A DNA stretch of 64,000 bases from Cololabis saira (Eukaryota; Chordata; Actinopteri; Beloniformes; Belonidae), in the NCBI RefSeq assembly GCF_033807715.1, contig NC_084601.1, positions 17,600,690 through 17,664,689 of the forward strand. Reading direction: 5' to 3'. Positions 1-43,597 of this stretch are shown here, piece by piece. A program made the translations under genes and the position numbers. Position 1 is the first letter of the stretch. Every line of letters begins with the position of its first letter. The notes beneath the pieces were generated by a model. It had not been told where the DNA came from and did no database searches. It was given only the letters and a program-made list of their open reading frames with translations.

Positions 1-47
1 ATGTTAAAGCAAGAAAAAACGTGTTTTTCATAATAGGTCCCCTTTAA
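1..47. mobile_element. TTAA-type MITE, right end only (cut by window edge)
   Basis: Positions 1-47 match the right end of the complete copy at 21072-21582 almost base for base (GTTAAAGCAAGAAAAAAC, then TTTTTCATAATAGGTCCCC) and end in the TTAA target. The orientation is the same as that copy. The rest lies outside the window. Confidence 0.85.
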
Positions 48-30133
<30,086 letters not shown>

Positions 30134-30194
30134 TCAAAAGTTCATTTTAGGTTGTAAGTAGCAAAAACTTCATCATGTGGATTAGAACTAATTC

Positions 30195-30703
30195 TAGTGA
30201 TGCACCGAAATGAAAATTTGTGGCCGAAACCGAAACCGAAAATAATAATAAACACTTGGCCGAATACCGAACAATACCGAACATGGTTCTTCAGCAGTTT
30301 TTCATTTATTTTGCCAATTTTTTCACCATTGCATAAATCAAATAAATTTGATTTAGGCATGCTTTTCAAATAAAAAAATCTTTTACAAAATTACAAGGTA
30401 GAAAATATTTATTGAACATAAAAAAATGAATTTTTTTTAAATTTCCCAGCATTATGTTGTTTTGGTTCCACCTCCTGGTGAATGTTAGGTAAAATTCTTA
30501 TGGGGTTAGTTTTTGGTTGGCCAACGATTTATGTTTGTGGTGGTGCGCAACCGTTACGGGAGCGGCCAGTCTATTTCCTTATTTTACAACGCCGTTATCA
30601 ATTGTTTGGTTTTTTTCCCCACTTATTCCACCGAACACCGAAAGTGTTTTTTTGCCATTTTCGCCCGAACAATTTCGGTTACCGAACAATCGGTGCATCA
30701 CTA
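30195..30703. mobile_element. hAT-like MITE with perfect 8-bp target duplication
   Basis: The ends TAGTGATGCACCGA and the exact inverse border 509 bp, and ACTAATTC is duplicated on both sides (30187-30194 and 30704-30711). Subterminal CCGAAA-type words are repeated, as in hAT transposase-binding ends. It lies 118 bp upstream of the CUB2 exon at 30077, so its insertion is close to that exon's acceptor and branch region. Confidence 0.9.
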
Positions 30704-32939
30704 ACTAATTCACCTGTAAAATTCTATCCTGTTTATTTTTCAGTCTCTCATGCCATCATGTCACTACATGGGTACAAAGATCACCAGGCTCGGTGTAGGT
30801 TTTTGCTTTTGCCCTGATGAACTTCATCTCCTCTGAAATTTCATTAAAGATTTTCTGAAATTAATTATAGAAAGCAAATACCCAGCTGTGTGCCACTGCA
30901 ATGAAGTGGCTCCGTTTAGGCTTCTATCTCGTGGCATATGGCAACTATATAATCCATCATGTTTTTCAAAGTCAAGCGCAATGGCAAGCAGAGCCTAACG
31001 GTCTTCCTCTGTGATTGTCTTATTTGTTTATGGTAATTATACTAATATTTCAAAATGAATGTGACCATTACTTAGACACATTAACATGCTACTCCTATAA
31101 ACATGAATAAAACTGAGCGTGGCACTTAAGGGGGACTGTAACGTTAACAACTCTTAACTAAACTGCCCCCTGTTATGAGAAAAGGACAGAGAAAAAGTTG
31201 GACTGGCAATTGTAGAGAAAATAGTCTGCCATCAGTGCTTCGGGAAAGCAACGGTGAATTATACATCACAAACACTTAAAGTTCCTCCTGATCTGTATGC
31301 TAATTAGGGCTGTTGCTAAGCAGGCAGTTCTTCTGATGTTAAGGCCCAAGTCTTTTGGGCACACATCATGTTTTAATCTTAAGACGCACAAAAACAAGTG
31401 TCCTAACAATCTCCTAAACACATGTGAGATATGCACAATGCAATAAGGCATGCATTTGAGCAGGAGTAAACGTAAATAATTCCTAAACTACAAATTACAT
31501 TTCCCCAACTTCGTTCACCTCGTCTAATCAGCCTAAACACATGCTTAGCGTTGATACATTTTACATTAATGCCATTAAAAATATTCCAGGAAGTAAAGCC
31601 AAAACGTCAACAAGAGTGGAAATATGTCTGGCAATCTAAGGACTATTTCTTTATGACATAAACTAAAACACGAGTGAATTAACTATATAGAGTAGATTAT
31701 GGTTGTACAACAATAAGCTATCTAAATACATAAATATATCATATAACAGATATTTGATGGATGTCATCAAGGTCTGCACAAGTTTGTTAATGACACGTTT
31801 CTTTGGATCAGGTGTGTTGAAGCAGGGAAATGTCCCTCCAGGACCAGAACTGGGCAACCCTGGTTTTAAGGGACCATAAAGGTGTTCGGCTGTGATGACA
31901 AAATGTACCCCCATTAAACCAAGTTGATTCACTGCCACTATAACAGTTGTCAGGCAAAATTTCCTCCCAATAAAACCATGTCACTGGAGAACAGTAACGA
32001 TATCAGTCGCTCACCGAGGACCATGTTGGTAACAAAGCAGAAAGGCATTAACAACATGAACATTGCGTACATGTACAGTATAAAGTGTATAGGATTTATT
32101 CTACAAGTGTCAAAATATCAACATTTTCATTTTTTTCTTAATATCGGGGGTCCTACGATGCAATATGAAAGCATTTTTCGGGGTATGATCATTTTTGATG
32201 AGAAATTGCCGAAATTTGTCTCAAAACAAAGTAAGGTCTCTGCCCTATTAGAGTGTTTTTTTAAGGTAGCCTGAAAACTGTCAACCAGCCTGCTCAGTGT
32301 CTCAGAGCAAACAGCACTTTTCAATTTGGAAATAAAACTTAGTTTTATGTTTTTTTGTGCATAAATTGATGTTAAAAGCCACGATGAGCTGAACCAGCAT
32401 AATAACGGAGTTGATCAGAATGACGTAAGAGACATAACATAATAACAAAAGAAGGTTACTTCTGGTTATTGCAAGCTGTAAGTGATTGTACTGAATTTGC
32501 TATTTAATCATCTGTTACAATTCATTTTTCACACACTGCTTTAGTTTATGCAGTGTGCAGCGCTGGTGTTCATTTGGGGCTTTATTTAACGAACTGTGAG
32601 ACTTTCGAAGAGAACGCTTACATTATGTGATTGTGCTCCAATTCACTCCAAAAGGTCACTTGTTCAAGCCAGAGCGGCAATCTGAGAATGTACCTCAGCA
32701 AAAATGTACAGGATGCCTTCAAAAGCTGTGACGCAAAAACTTTTTCACTTCAATACCAACAACTTAATTTTCTCCCGAAGCTCGCCACTGAGTTGATCTT
32801 GTAATTTTTTCTTCATTTTTCTAGAAAGTGAAGTATGCAATTCAAGTATGAGGTATGATAGTATGCAAATTATTTAGACTTTATTGAACACTAAACCAAC
32901 ACTATTGGTAAAAAAAGATGCGTCGATACTTAATAAATG

Positions 32940-34215
32940 GATTTCACGTGGGAGGTAATGGCTTGTTTAACCCCTTTTAGTAACAATGGCATCAAACAAG
33001 GGTTTTCAGAAGCTCCGGATGAGACCTGTACAATGTTCAGGATGAAGTTTGGAGGATTCCAATTTACAAAAGCACTTCAACTCAGACACATTTGTAGAAC
33101 GTCCACTATGAGCAGGTCACTTGAGGTCATTCCACAGGATTTTTGTGATTTTCTTTTCTTATCCAAACCTTCAACTACGCTTCGGTTTCAGACAGCCATC
33201 CCGATTTTATTCGGTAAAATAGTTTTTTTTTTTTTTTTTATCCCCGATTTTTTACCCATTTCATCACCCCATGCTCATACCTAGACAGTCCTGGGCATTG
33301 TTCCCCTCTGCCAACCCAGGGAGAGCCCTACACTGAGCTCAGGTCTCCTCCTTAACCTGAGGAGAGATGGACCGCTTCTTTTCACCAGACAGGGTGGGGC
33401 TTCTCCGGCCGGACGTAGCGCGTGGAAGGATCACATTATTCCAGCCGGATCCTCCCCACCCCATCTGGCGCCCCGGTTGGCCAGAGGGGGCATGTATAGC
33501 CCAGGACTGTTGCATGTTTTTGTGAGGGTAGCTCCCATTAGCTACCCAAGGGAACACGGGGAGAACATGCAAACTCCACACAGAAAGATCCTTTCGCCAA
33601 CCCCACCCATGGTATGGGCACTGAAGTCATGAGGGAACTAACACGCACTTCAGCGCCCACAGCGTCCCCCGGCGGGAATCGAACCCAGGACCTTCTTGCT
33701 GTGAGACGGCTGCACTACCAGCTGCGCCACCGTGCCCCCCTCGGTAAAATAGTTTGATAAACTGGGTAATTTTCTTTTCTATGACTGCAAACCCTGATGC
33801 AGAAAAGCAAGCCACAATCATGACGCGCCCGCCACCATACTGCATCACTGGAATGTTGTTTTGGTCTTGGCAAGCTGTACCATTTTTATGCCATACATAG
33901 TGCTTGAGAACACTCCCTAAACAGTTCAACTTTAGTTTTATTAGTTAACAAAATAATTTCCAGTAGCACTGCAGTTTGCAAGTGTAAATTGGCCTCCCTT
34001 TTTGGAAGAGCAAAAGCTCGAAGGATGTTCGCGAGTCCCAGTGAGCTCTTCAGGCTTTTAGCTGGAACTCCTGATTTTTTTTCTTTTCACATTGAATATT
34101 CTGCATTGTGCTTTTGGAGTCATCTTGGGAGGGTGCCTACCTCTTGGAAGAATAGCCACAGCATTGAAAAATTGGCAATTTTCAAGAATTTGTCTCGCTG
34201 TGGACTGATGGATGC
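32940..34215 (-). pseudogene. Tc1-like transposase relic split by a SINE
   Basis: On the minus strand the part above the SINE reads LKHYVWHKNGTACQDQNN, then NIPVMQYGGGRVMIVACFSA, the Tc1 block V-W-R-K-x-G-T-A ... H-G-G-G-S-I-M-V-W-G-C-F. Below the SINE (33210 down to about 32940) frames switch but give SGRSTNVSELKCFC, then LHPEHCTGLIRSF, the C-terminal block of DD34E Tc1 transposases. Stops and frame changes show it is dead. The catalytic triad cannot be followed intact. Confidence 0.78.
33226..33740 (-). mobile_element. tRNA-derived SINE, full length, minus strand
   Basis: Read on the minus strand it starts at 33740 with GGGGGGCACGGTGGCGCAGC (A-box region) and has a B box GGGTTCGATTCC at 33686-33675. 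It ends in a poly-A tail (poly-T at 33226-33239 on plus). Flanking 15-bp duplications TCGGTAAAATAGTTT lie at 33211-33225 and 33741-33755, proof of retrotransposition into the Tc1 relic. The body carries the GGAGTTTGCATGTTCTCCCC word found in many fish SINEs. Confidence 0.92.
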
Positions 34216-37200
34216 CTAAAATGTTGTGTTTACTTTGTATCCTTGTTTTTTTTCCCCCTCCATTTTAATGGAGTCTCAGGTCTCCTTTCAATTATTCAAA
34301 TGAAAAAAAAAATGGCAGAAAAGTGAAGCCGTCTGAAGACACTGGTCTTGATTTAAGAGAGCAAGAGACTAATAAAGTAAATGTACTGCCTCAAGGGACG
34401 TTTTATAACTTAAGAAAAAGAGAAAATGCATTTTGTGGGCTCGTGTAGTGTCTCACACATTCGTTTTTGGACCAAATTTACCAACAAGACAAGTGCCAAA
34501 TCATCTTCATCTTGGAAAAAGCTGGGTGTATGAGAATGAAAACCTCTTTAAATGCAAGTGTAATTGGAGTCACATTCAGCTGTGCTGAACGTAGCGGCAC
34601 AGCTGAGGACAGACTTGGGATTCTCGCAATAAATTCTTACAGACGATAAAGAAATTAAGGGTTATAAAAAATAACAATTGCAGTAAATGGGATTAATTGA
34701 AAAGATTTTTCTTTTATATCGACATGCATAATTGTTTTCCTTTTAAAATGCATTCCAGTTGCTTTTGGGAGAATTTCATTGTTAGCATTAAAGGGACCGC
34801 AGTGAACAAACGCACAAGATCCTGATGCACGTCTCTTGAAGGTTAACACGGCTACTTTAACAGTTCCCTTTCACCGCACGCCATTTCTCGCTCCCTGTCC
34901 GCCTTGCCATATTGGATTTACAGCAGAAATTGTCTTGAGAGCACAGAACTAAATACGTTTCCATTTTCAGGCCCCAAAGCTCCTTTGTCAGAGTTTGACT
35001 TTTTGATGGTTGTCTGAGAAAATGCATTTGGGCTGAACCAAAGTAATAGAGGCAGCTGGTAGGAGAGTGTGAGCCACACATAGATACACAGATCCTGGTG
35101 GAAACCAGCATGTTCCATCTTTCTTTCAGAAAATGCCTAAATAAGATTGTGAGAAAACTTGTATAAACAAAGTGCCAATTACATGAGGGCAAATGTTCAA
35201 TTTTTTGTTGCTTAAACATGTCATTTGACTATTAGGACTGAGATTCTTTGAACTATACAAGACCAGTCAAATCCAATTACACAAGCACAGTCTTTCCATA
35301 TTGATGTGCTGCATCTTATTAAAAGTGGGTAACTCCTTTCAGGATTTTGAACAAAGGTCATCATCACGTAAGGAAATTCAACAAACTTTCCCAATAGAAA
35401 AGGTCAGCATTCTGTTTGATATTCATCATTTCCTGTCAGTTGTTTTCAGTTTGAGGGCAAAGTGTCAAATTATGCTATGCATAATCAGTGTAGGGTGGAG
35501 TTAAGGTGTGAAAGGCCACCAGCTCCACATCAGGATCAAAGTCTTTAAAGCAGTTTTTGCAGTTAAATCATTTGGAAACGGCATCTGATGAACATGCATG
35601 TATTTGTATGTGGGCGTTTTGCATATTTTTTAGTTAAGAACGTTCCCATTAATTAGCCTCACTTGGGCAGATAGATCAGTCTCTGCTCAGTATGCATGTC
35701 CTGGGGCTTGCACCAGGCATATGGGGGTCACAGTGGCTTTAAAGCTAAAACTTCTGGAATTTTAATGACACAATTTTAAATATTGCACGAACCAGGTTGT
35801 CCACATGGACGTGGTAATGTAAACACAAACTCAAACTGAGAAAAGGGATACAAGTTTGTTTCAGTCCACTTTGAATACATGGTGCAGTCTTTTGCTTTTA
35901 ACTTTAAAAAAAACTTTTTTTGTGGAAACTGTGGCATGTTTGTGGAAAACGTGCCACTACAAGCTGTTGTCATTAACACATTTTGTGTTTCAGTTGGAAA
36001 ATGAGTCGGAAAAAGTCCAAATGTTTTCTGCTGTACAATGATGCTGCAAAAGGGTCAGGCTGTTGCATTGGCTCTTTTTTGCTTTAAAAAAAAAAATGAT
36101 TTAAAAAACAAAATTAAACATTTATGTGATGTGCATTCATTTTTCTTCATCACTTTAAATGTACAAAATATTTGATGTTGTGCTGTTGAAAGTTTTTTTT
36201 TAATCATTTGAGCAACATCTAATTGATTCCAAATAATGCTCAGAATAAGATCCCAAAACCAGATGTCGAGGAGTAAAGGACATGATTAAAACAAGAAGAG
36301 AATAAGAGAAAATGTTTCTCTTAATTGTCAGGGAGGATATATCACTGGCAGAGACTACAAATGGAGCAGCAGGAATAAAACGGAGGAGGGACTGCAGTAA
36401 CTCGTTAACAATAGACGGCATCCTCCTGGAGATGTTACCGTGGAGTGTCTCTGCACCCTAAATACTGACCTGTGGAAAGCCCAATCTATTTATGGCAATC
36501 CATTAACATTTCAAATGTGTCTCTTTCTACGTTTCCATCTGTTTATAAAATCTTTACTACCACATTAGAAAATCAACCAGGTGGTTAATAAAGCACCATA
36601 TTATTCAGGTCACTTTAATTGAATTTATTTTAAAAAGTGCCTCATTAAGAGTACTTATCAGCCCACACACAGCATCACCACAGCCTAAGACACACTTTAT
36701 AATCAGAGCTTTATCTGATTATGTATGAAAACACCATTCAAGTGAGTGAAAGACAATTTAGTTGCTGTGATTTTGACTTTTTTTCATTGATAATTAGCTG
36801 GTGAGTATACTGTGATTCCTCACATGGTCATTTAGTCACACTGTGCATTTACCAACACACACTGTTTACCTCACTGACTTTGAGGCCCATGGCTCAATGG
36901 CTAGTTAATCCCCCACCCAGAAGGTTGGTTCATCAGCACGAAAACAATTCTCACAACAGGACCATAATACACATATCGGTAAAAAGAAACAAAAAAAACA
37001 ACAACAAAAACTGATTAAGCTACTGCTGTTCTAATGAGAATATTTTGTGAGTGGGGATGGCTCGCGTCACCTACAGCATCCTGCTGTTGCAGAATCATCT
37101 GAGTAACAGGAGCCTCTTTGGAAAGAGCTCTGTGTTTACCAGGCTGGCTCATCCTTGGTATACAGAACTCATCAAACCTGTGTTTCACCTCTGACGCTAC

Positions 37201-40200
37201 CTTCCAGGGTGGAACTGAGGCGAAATGTAAAAGCACAAACGAAAAAAGCCATATAAAGAAAGCAAAGTCCAGCCTTGAAAGTGACATGGCTATTTATAGC
37301 ACGGTATAGTTTTTGTGTTATCAGAAAATAAGTCGAAGTTGTACAATACAATACAATGATTAGGTCTGCATGATTCATTTTCCCAACCAAAACGATTTTC
37401 ATATGGGCATGAGAATGATTCAGATTCAGGACACAGCATCCGTCTGAGGTAAAACTCATTAGTGTGGAAGGCCCTTAAGTCCTGAATGGCAGTATTAATG
37501 CTGTGGCAGTGGAGCAGTAGCTGTGACCTTCATATGTACAGCAAGAGATACCAGACAAGCAGACTCCCCCTCCATCAAACAAAACAGCTTGCTCAAAAAA
37601 CAACGACTTGGGTAGAAAAAAAAAAGATCTGCTTATCACTTGACTTTAAAGCTAAGATATCAAAAGAGGCCTGGAGTGTAGTTATGCCTAATGCATTGTT
37701 CTGAAATGAGGTGCAAAAGGTGAAAAATGGAGTTGCTGAGGAAAATGAAGCCCCGTAGAGTCTATAAAGTTACTGACACATCAGAGCCCACTTTCCTACT
37801 CTACTCACAGACCCCCCGGTCCAGCAGAGCCAGCGCTCCTCACTCAGTCCTCATGTGTTATACATGGGCAGACCTCTGGCCTCATCAGAGAGCCTTGTCA
37901 AATCTTCTGAGGGATTTGTTCCTTCCTCTTCCCTCAAAACATTTTTCTGCCTTCAACGACGTACATGGATACTGATTGACAGATATTTTCCTTTGGGATG
38001 AACAGCGCACTAGCCTTTATCTTTGCTCCATTACCTCTACATCTATGTTTTTTTAAACTTCTGAAATATTTCTTTATGCGTCTCTAAGAGCCTCTGCAAA
38101 TCTGTTGGTGCTTCAGCTTAGTTATGAGCAGAAAAGCAGTGATTTTTTTGTAAAGCAGAATCAAGCCTTGGGATAACTCCATCTATAAAATTGTTGATCG
38201 GAAACATATCTTAAGTTTCATAATCAGTTTTCAACACGGTCCAATACTAACTTGGTTCCAGAAGCCCACCACTGAAGAAGGTGACTCTGTGTAAACCTGC
38301 CATCAAAGCAGAGTGAGTCTTTAAGGAAAAAAATATCTATTGCTGAAGGGTCTTTGTATTGTTTCAAATATGATAGAAATATGTTAGTTTTATAACAGCA
38401 AATACTGTAAAGTTCAGTGGCACAAATACACATCAGATGAACAGCGTAAAACAAACTCAGTCCATATAGATCAAATATCAGGGAAAGCAAAAACAAAAAC
38501 ATGTCCCTTGCTCTGCAACTTATCACAACACCAGTGTGATTTATTACCTTTGCAGAAAAGTTCCAGGTGGATGGAGGCATAGTCACAAATAACTACTGGA
38601 TGAACTGCGAAAGAGTGCTGATGTTGAAACTTTAGTGAGAAAAACAGCTTAATTTATGAGACTAATGAATGTTTGACCTTGGAAAATGTAGCCAAAGAGG
38701 CACAAATGACATGTCGGAAGACAAATGCAGACATCGTCAACCTTGCGGGTGCTTTCATTCAGTTTTTTTTTCCATGCCGTTTAATTTTTTTTTATCAAAC
38801 CCAAATAACAGTCCACGTCACAGTACAATGACAGCGACAGCATTTGTGTCTTTGGCAAGGTTGCCGAGCACATAAAACACGCTTATACACATCACGGATT
38901 AAATAATGCAGCTCAAAACAACGTGCTCCTGTTTGTTGGGATGATCTGCGGGGAAACACTGAATCTGTGGTTGACTGAGGAAAATCAAATGAGTTTCCAA
39001 GGTGACTTAAAGGTGGGAGCCTTTTCCTGTAGATTCATCAAACACAACAATAAACAAAATTCAATAAATATCCCAGGGGCAATTACTGGGACATTAGCCT
39101 TCTCTGCTTCGGGAGGCATGAAATGTAAAAGACAAAAGAGGCGTCAGAAAAAAGGCAGAAAAAAGAAAAAAAAGTTTAGGAAGTTCACAGACCCTTGACT
39201 ATTTTTGAACATTTCATTCATAACTGAAACGGCATGAAAACTAAGTGAAACCAATTTTGATATAAATGAGTGAAGACTACGACTATCGTTTGATCATTTA
39301 TTGCTTGTTAATGTTTATATCCGATGGATTTATGCTATGATTTACCATCAGTGCATCTCGCCAATCCTTTCTGCCCTCGCTCTCTAAGGTTGCTGTGCCT
39401 GAGCCTCGAGTTGTTAAACTGAGTCGGAGCAGACACAGTATGTGCTAATGATACTGAACATGGCAATGCTGTCACATCCCCCCAGCACAGACAGCCTGTT
39501 GCAGTCCCCTGACACAGAGCATACAGAAATAACAGCGCTGACACATAAGAATAAAAGCATCCACCGTTGTATTGTCTGACTCTATTTTTCCCCATTTCTC
39601 TTAATAAATGTCTGCAGTGTAGGTGCTTCGGCGTGTTTCAGCGGTAAAGGTATGGATCTGCTCAGATTAGTTCATGCAAGTCGCATTTGTTGGCCGTGTA
39701 TCCAATTTTTTAATCGAACTGTCCTTGACTTTACACAGTCACACCCAATTAGTACACTGTATATCACTGAATCAGCATTCACTCCATTCTTTCAATTGGC
39801 GGTTTCTGTTTGGCAATTTATCTTTGATCTCTGCCAACCTTACAGTTTTCATTTTATCCATCACTACTTAATAACCACAATTTAGAATAAATAATTGTGT
39901 AGCAGCATCATTAGCTTTGTATGAATCAATGGATCTGCTGGAGCAATGGTCGAGTTAACAGAGGGGTTGTGGTTCGATCGTCCGGGGGGTGGATCTATGC
40001 ACACGTGTCTTCTCTGCCCGCGTGAGCTTCTTTGCTTTATTTTCTGATGAAGAATATTCATTAAAAATGCATATGGCTTTTTCTCTCTTTTTGTTCCTCA
40101 ATCCTTGTGAAATAAACCCATTTTAGGTGTGTTGTGTTCTCCAATGAGTGGCAGTAGCACTGCAGTTTTCAAGCAGCAAATTGGCTCAGCCGGTGCAGCA

Positions 40201-42581
40201 CTGTAGCCGGCCAGGTTCTCCGAAGACAAGCACAACTCGCAATGAAATCATTCAATTTGCCCAAAGCTTGGTTGCTACTTCACTGAGCTGTCACCATGAT
40301 ATGATATGAAGTGATTTTATAATCTGCTTGAGTAATAAAAGGTAATGGAAGGGTATCCAATTTCCTTCTCTTCTCCTGCTGCTGCTCGGCTCTTCACTGC
40401 ATACTTCTAATTTGGAGTGCAGATCGTTGTTAAGGGAGACACACTGTGTCCTATTTTCGAAGACTTAAACAATCTCCTGAGGCTTTAAAGAGATGTCCAG
40501 GATGTTTTAGCCAAAATACCACATTGATACACTAACAGCAGCCCCCTTTTGAACCCTTTATGTACATCTCTCTTGTTTATAGCTGGTTTTGGGAGGTTGA
40601 GTTGGCTCCTCTTGACTCCCTATTTTGTAAGCTATCCCTCTTTTGAAGTAGAATTATATTAAAAAAATAAATAAATGTGAATTGGTGAACAGAAAGGTGC
40701 GAAACCTTTGACATTACCGAAGCCTACAAGTAAAAATTGCTTTAAATCTAAAGCACTGAATGACCTGTTTTCAGACTAAGGTGGAACCAAAGTGAAAACG
40801 TTTGGGTAACCTGAGTGTTTGAGCTGGTAGCCACTTTGGACACCTGAATATATGGAACCAAATACAGAAAAATATATACATATAGCTTAAACTGTACTTG
40901 TACATATAATTTCACAGTACTTGCTGCTAAACATTGTGCTTACAGCACTAGGTACCTGTAAGTGCAAAGTGGGCGATTTATTTGCTTCATTCAACTGTGA
41001 TTTGACTTGGATATGAAGCAAGTGTATTGTTAAATATAATGCCCTAATGCGAAACAATGGGGCCCTTTTATTATATTAATATAGAAAAAAAGCAGGTGTA
41101 TGTATTTTGTGTACAGTGTTACATTTAATACTGTACACATGTATCTTTTTTTTTTCCTCATTATTTTTGAGCCCATTAGATGCATACAGTACATGATTTA
41201 ACAACCACCTATTAGGAGCTGCAACTTACTGGCATTCATAAAACAAAATGGCATATAAACCTATGGTATATGCAATCTGCTTGTGTACACTTTTTATAAT
41301 GAAGGCACTGAATAGTGCACAGTCAGAGTACTTGTCGTAAAGTGGAAGCCACAAGATCCCCATGTATTAAGGGCAGTACTTTATATACGGACATAAAGGC
41401 TGACATAAAGTATAAGTCAAACTAATTAATTACAAGTGGGAAAACTTTAAAACATGTTTTTTTTTTTCTTCCAGTAAGCATTAAGGTTTATCTATGTTTA
41501 TGATGATGGACTATTTGTGAGATACCCAAAGATAAGCATGTGCAATTCTTATCTTAACGCCCTCTTTTTTTCCTCAACTAAGCTTAATATGTTGATCCTT
41601 AACCTTGACTTTAAAGAGAATGAATGAACACAGTGCTCGTAAAAAGATAGGAAAGTTCTCTTGATTCATAGGAGTGTCCAAACCTCTGAATTTTTTGTTT
41701 TGGTTCTGCTTTTAAATGCAAACCTAAATTATATTGTAATTTACATGTTTGTTACGTAAGTCCATAGTTGGTGCTTTGAACTGTTCAAGGATCTGTGTCA
41801 TGAGTTGTGATTATATAGCTCTGCAGGGTTCTTCTCTGCAGCTCTGCAGTCCTTTCTTGCCGGTAAAACTGTTTCAACTCCAGGGATGCACTACGGATGA
41901 CTGCATTGAGGTCTAATACTGATAGATTTCTTTCACAAGCACTTGCAAAGATAACAAACTGTAAAAATGCTTAAATTTATACTGCCTTAAGAAAGAGAAT
42001 AATAAAATGTAGATCAACAGAGGCAGAAGACTGTATCAAATCTACAACTGTATTTGCAACCTTTGGCAGTACCATGCAGGCCGTCAAGCAAAGGAAAAAA
42101 ATAATAAAATAAAACCTTTGCAATAGTTGGAAACCTTGACTGAAATAGTGACAAGTTGCCTTGGCCCCTAGTAAAAGTACAACAAAAGGTAAACATACTC
42201 GCTCAAATGCCAGGCTAACTGTGACATAGCTATGGGATGAAACCGGCAGCCAACAAAACACATTCGGGAGGTGAAAGAGACTGAAAAACGTGAACGTAGA
42301 CACAACATAAGAACCCAAAAGTAAAGTAGGTATGCAGCTAGATGTACTTTGCAGTGACTTGGTGGCCAATACGAACCGATCATGATCTCAGATATGACAA
42401 CAAAAAGATTTCAGTTTTCTTCAGGAAGACCTCATGTCCGACCGGGAGCATTTCAGAAGCAGAGAGCTTGTGAGCACTGCCTGCTAGACTGGATTTGTGA
42501 GGTTGTGAATTTACCTGTAGATTTCTAGAACTATGTCCTAGTTGAAAGACGTATATCTTGCCATGTCTTGTCCCTTCTGGG

Positions 42582-42700
42582 ATCCATCCATCCATCCATC
42601 CATTTTCTATTCCCGTTTTATCCAGGGTCACGGGGGTCTGCTTAAGCGTATCCCAGCTCATTACAGGCGAGAGGCAGGGTACACCCTGGACAGGTCGCTC
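42582..42700 (+). repeat. ATCC microsatellite with associated fish repeat tail
   Basis: A short CATC-CATC run is followed by GGGTCACGGGGGTCTGC, TATCCCAGCTCATTACAGG and GTACACCCTGGACAGGTCGC. This block is common in fish genomes. A second copy lies at 63718-63808. The 160-codon frame that runs through it from 42542 is not a gene. Confidence 0.7.
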
Positions 42701-43597
42701 TATCTGATGTGTGTAAAATCGATCTGGTTTAGCTGTAAAAGCACCAAAATAGGATCGACATCCATTTTTAGCGAAGCAGAGAGGACGGCTGGTTTTGGGA
42801 CACTTCTAAAACACGCAATGATGCCTCAGCAATCAGACGAGAACAGTGGCTGGTGCAGCACAGCACCCACACGGGCGTCAGCACCTTGGGAGGCCAAGGG
42901 GAGAGCCTACAGTAATGCAGTACCCATCAAGATGACCAGTAGAGCAACACCTATTGAGGAAGTTACATTTAATCCCTATCTATTTTTTGAGAACAATAGA
43001 CTTCAGAAGAGAAAATATGAATGAATGAACGAGTGATCCTCCCCTTTTAACAAAACATCTAATTTAGTCCAGGGCTGAAATGTGTTTAATGCCTCTTAAA
43101 AGATCTAGCATCACTTGATATTACCACAGATAATAAAGAAGATTCTTAGGTTAAGGAGAATAAACCATCAGCATGGTCAACAAATGCAGTGCCTGGCCTG
43201 TTCTGACTGGAATAACCTTTCCACAGCTAGATTTTTTTAAATCATAATGCAGAACAGTTCTACAGCGTATGCAAATATAGGCCAAAATTTCAAACCAGCA
43301 TACATCATTTAAAAACCATTACACATCTTGTCAAGTCAGTGCAGCGTAAAGACACTTAAAGACAACCATATCCAACGTATCTAGGAATGAAAACCCAACT
43401 TCAAAAAGACCCTGCATCTGCAGGTCAAATCCTCCCAGCTGTCTAATGACATTTCAGCTTTTTGTGATCAGATATGCAATGCACTTAATAAAAGGGCAGT
43501 GACTTTTAGCACAAGCTGTGCAAAAGTAGTTCAGTCTACATCACAGGAAAGGTAATGTTAAGTAAGGTTAATTTCTTCGGATGTCATCATACATATG

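Noticed and set aside
33660..33740. Possible tRNA gene on the minus strand (A and B boxes)
   Set aside because: The boxes belong to a SINE head: a long body, a poly-A tail and 15-bp target duplications follow.
39119..39195. Lysine-rich tail (KRQKRRQKKGRKKKKKF) as a nuclear-signal protein
   Set aside because: It arises from an A-rich intronic tract; the upstream frame has no domain or start support.
42542..43024. Plus-strand frame of 160 codons
   Set aside because: It begins in the ATCC repeat and its fish-repeat tail; no protein family features.
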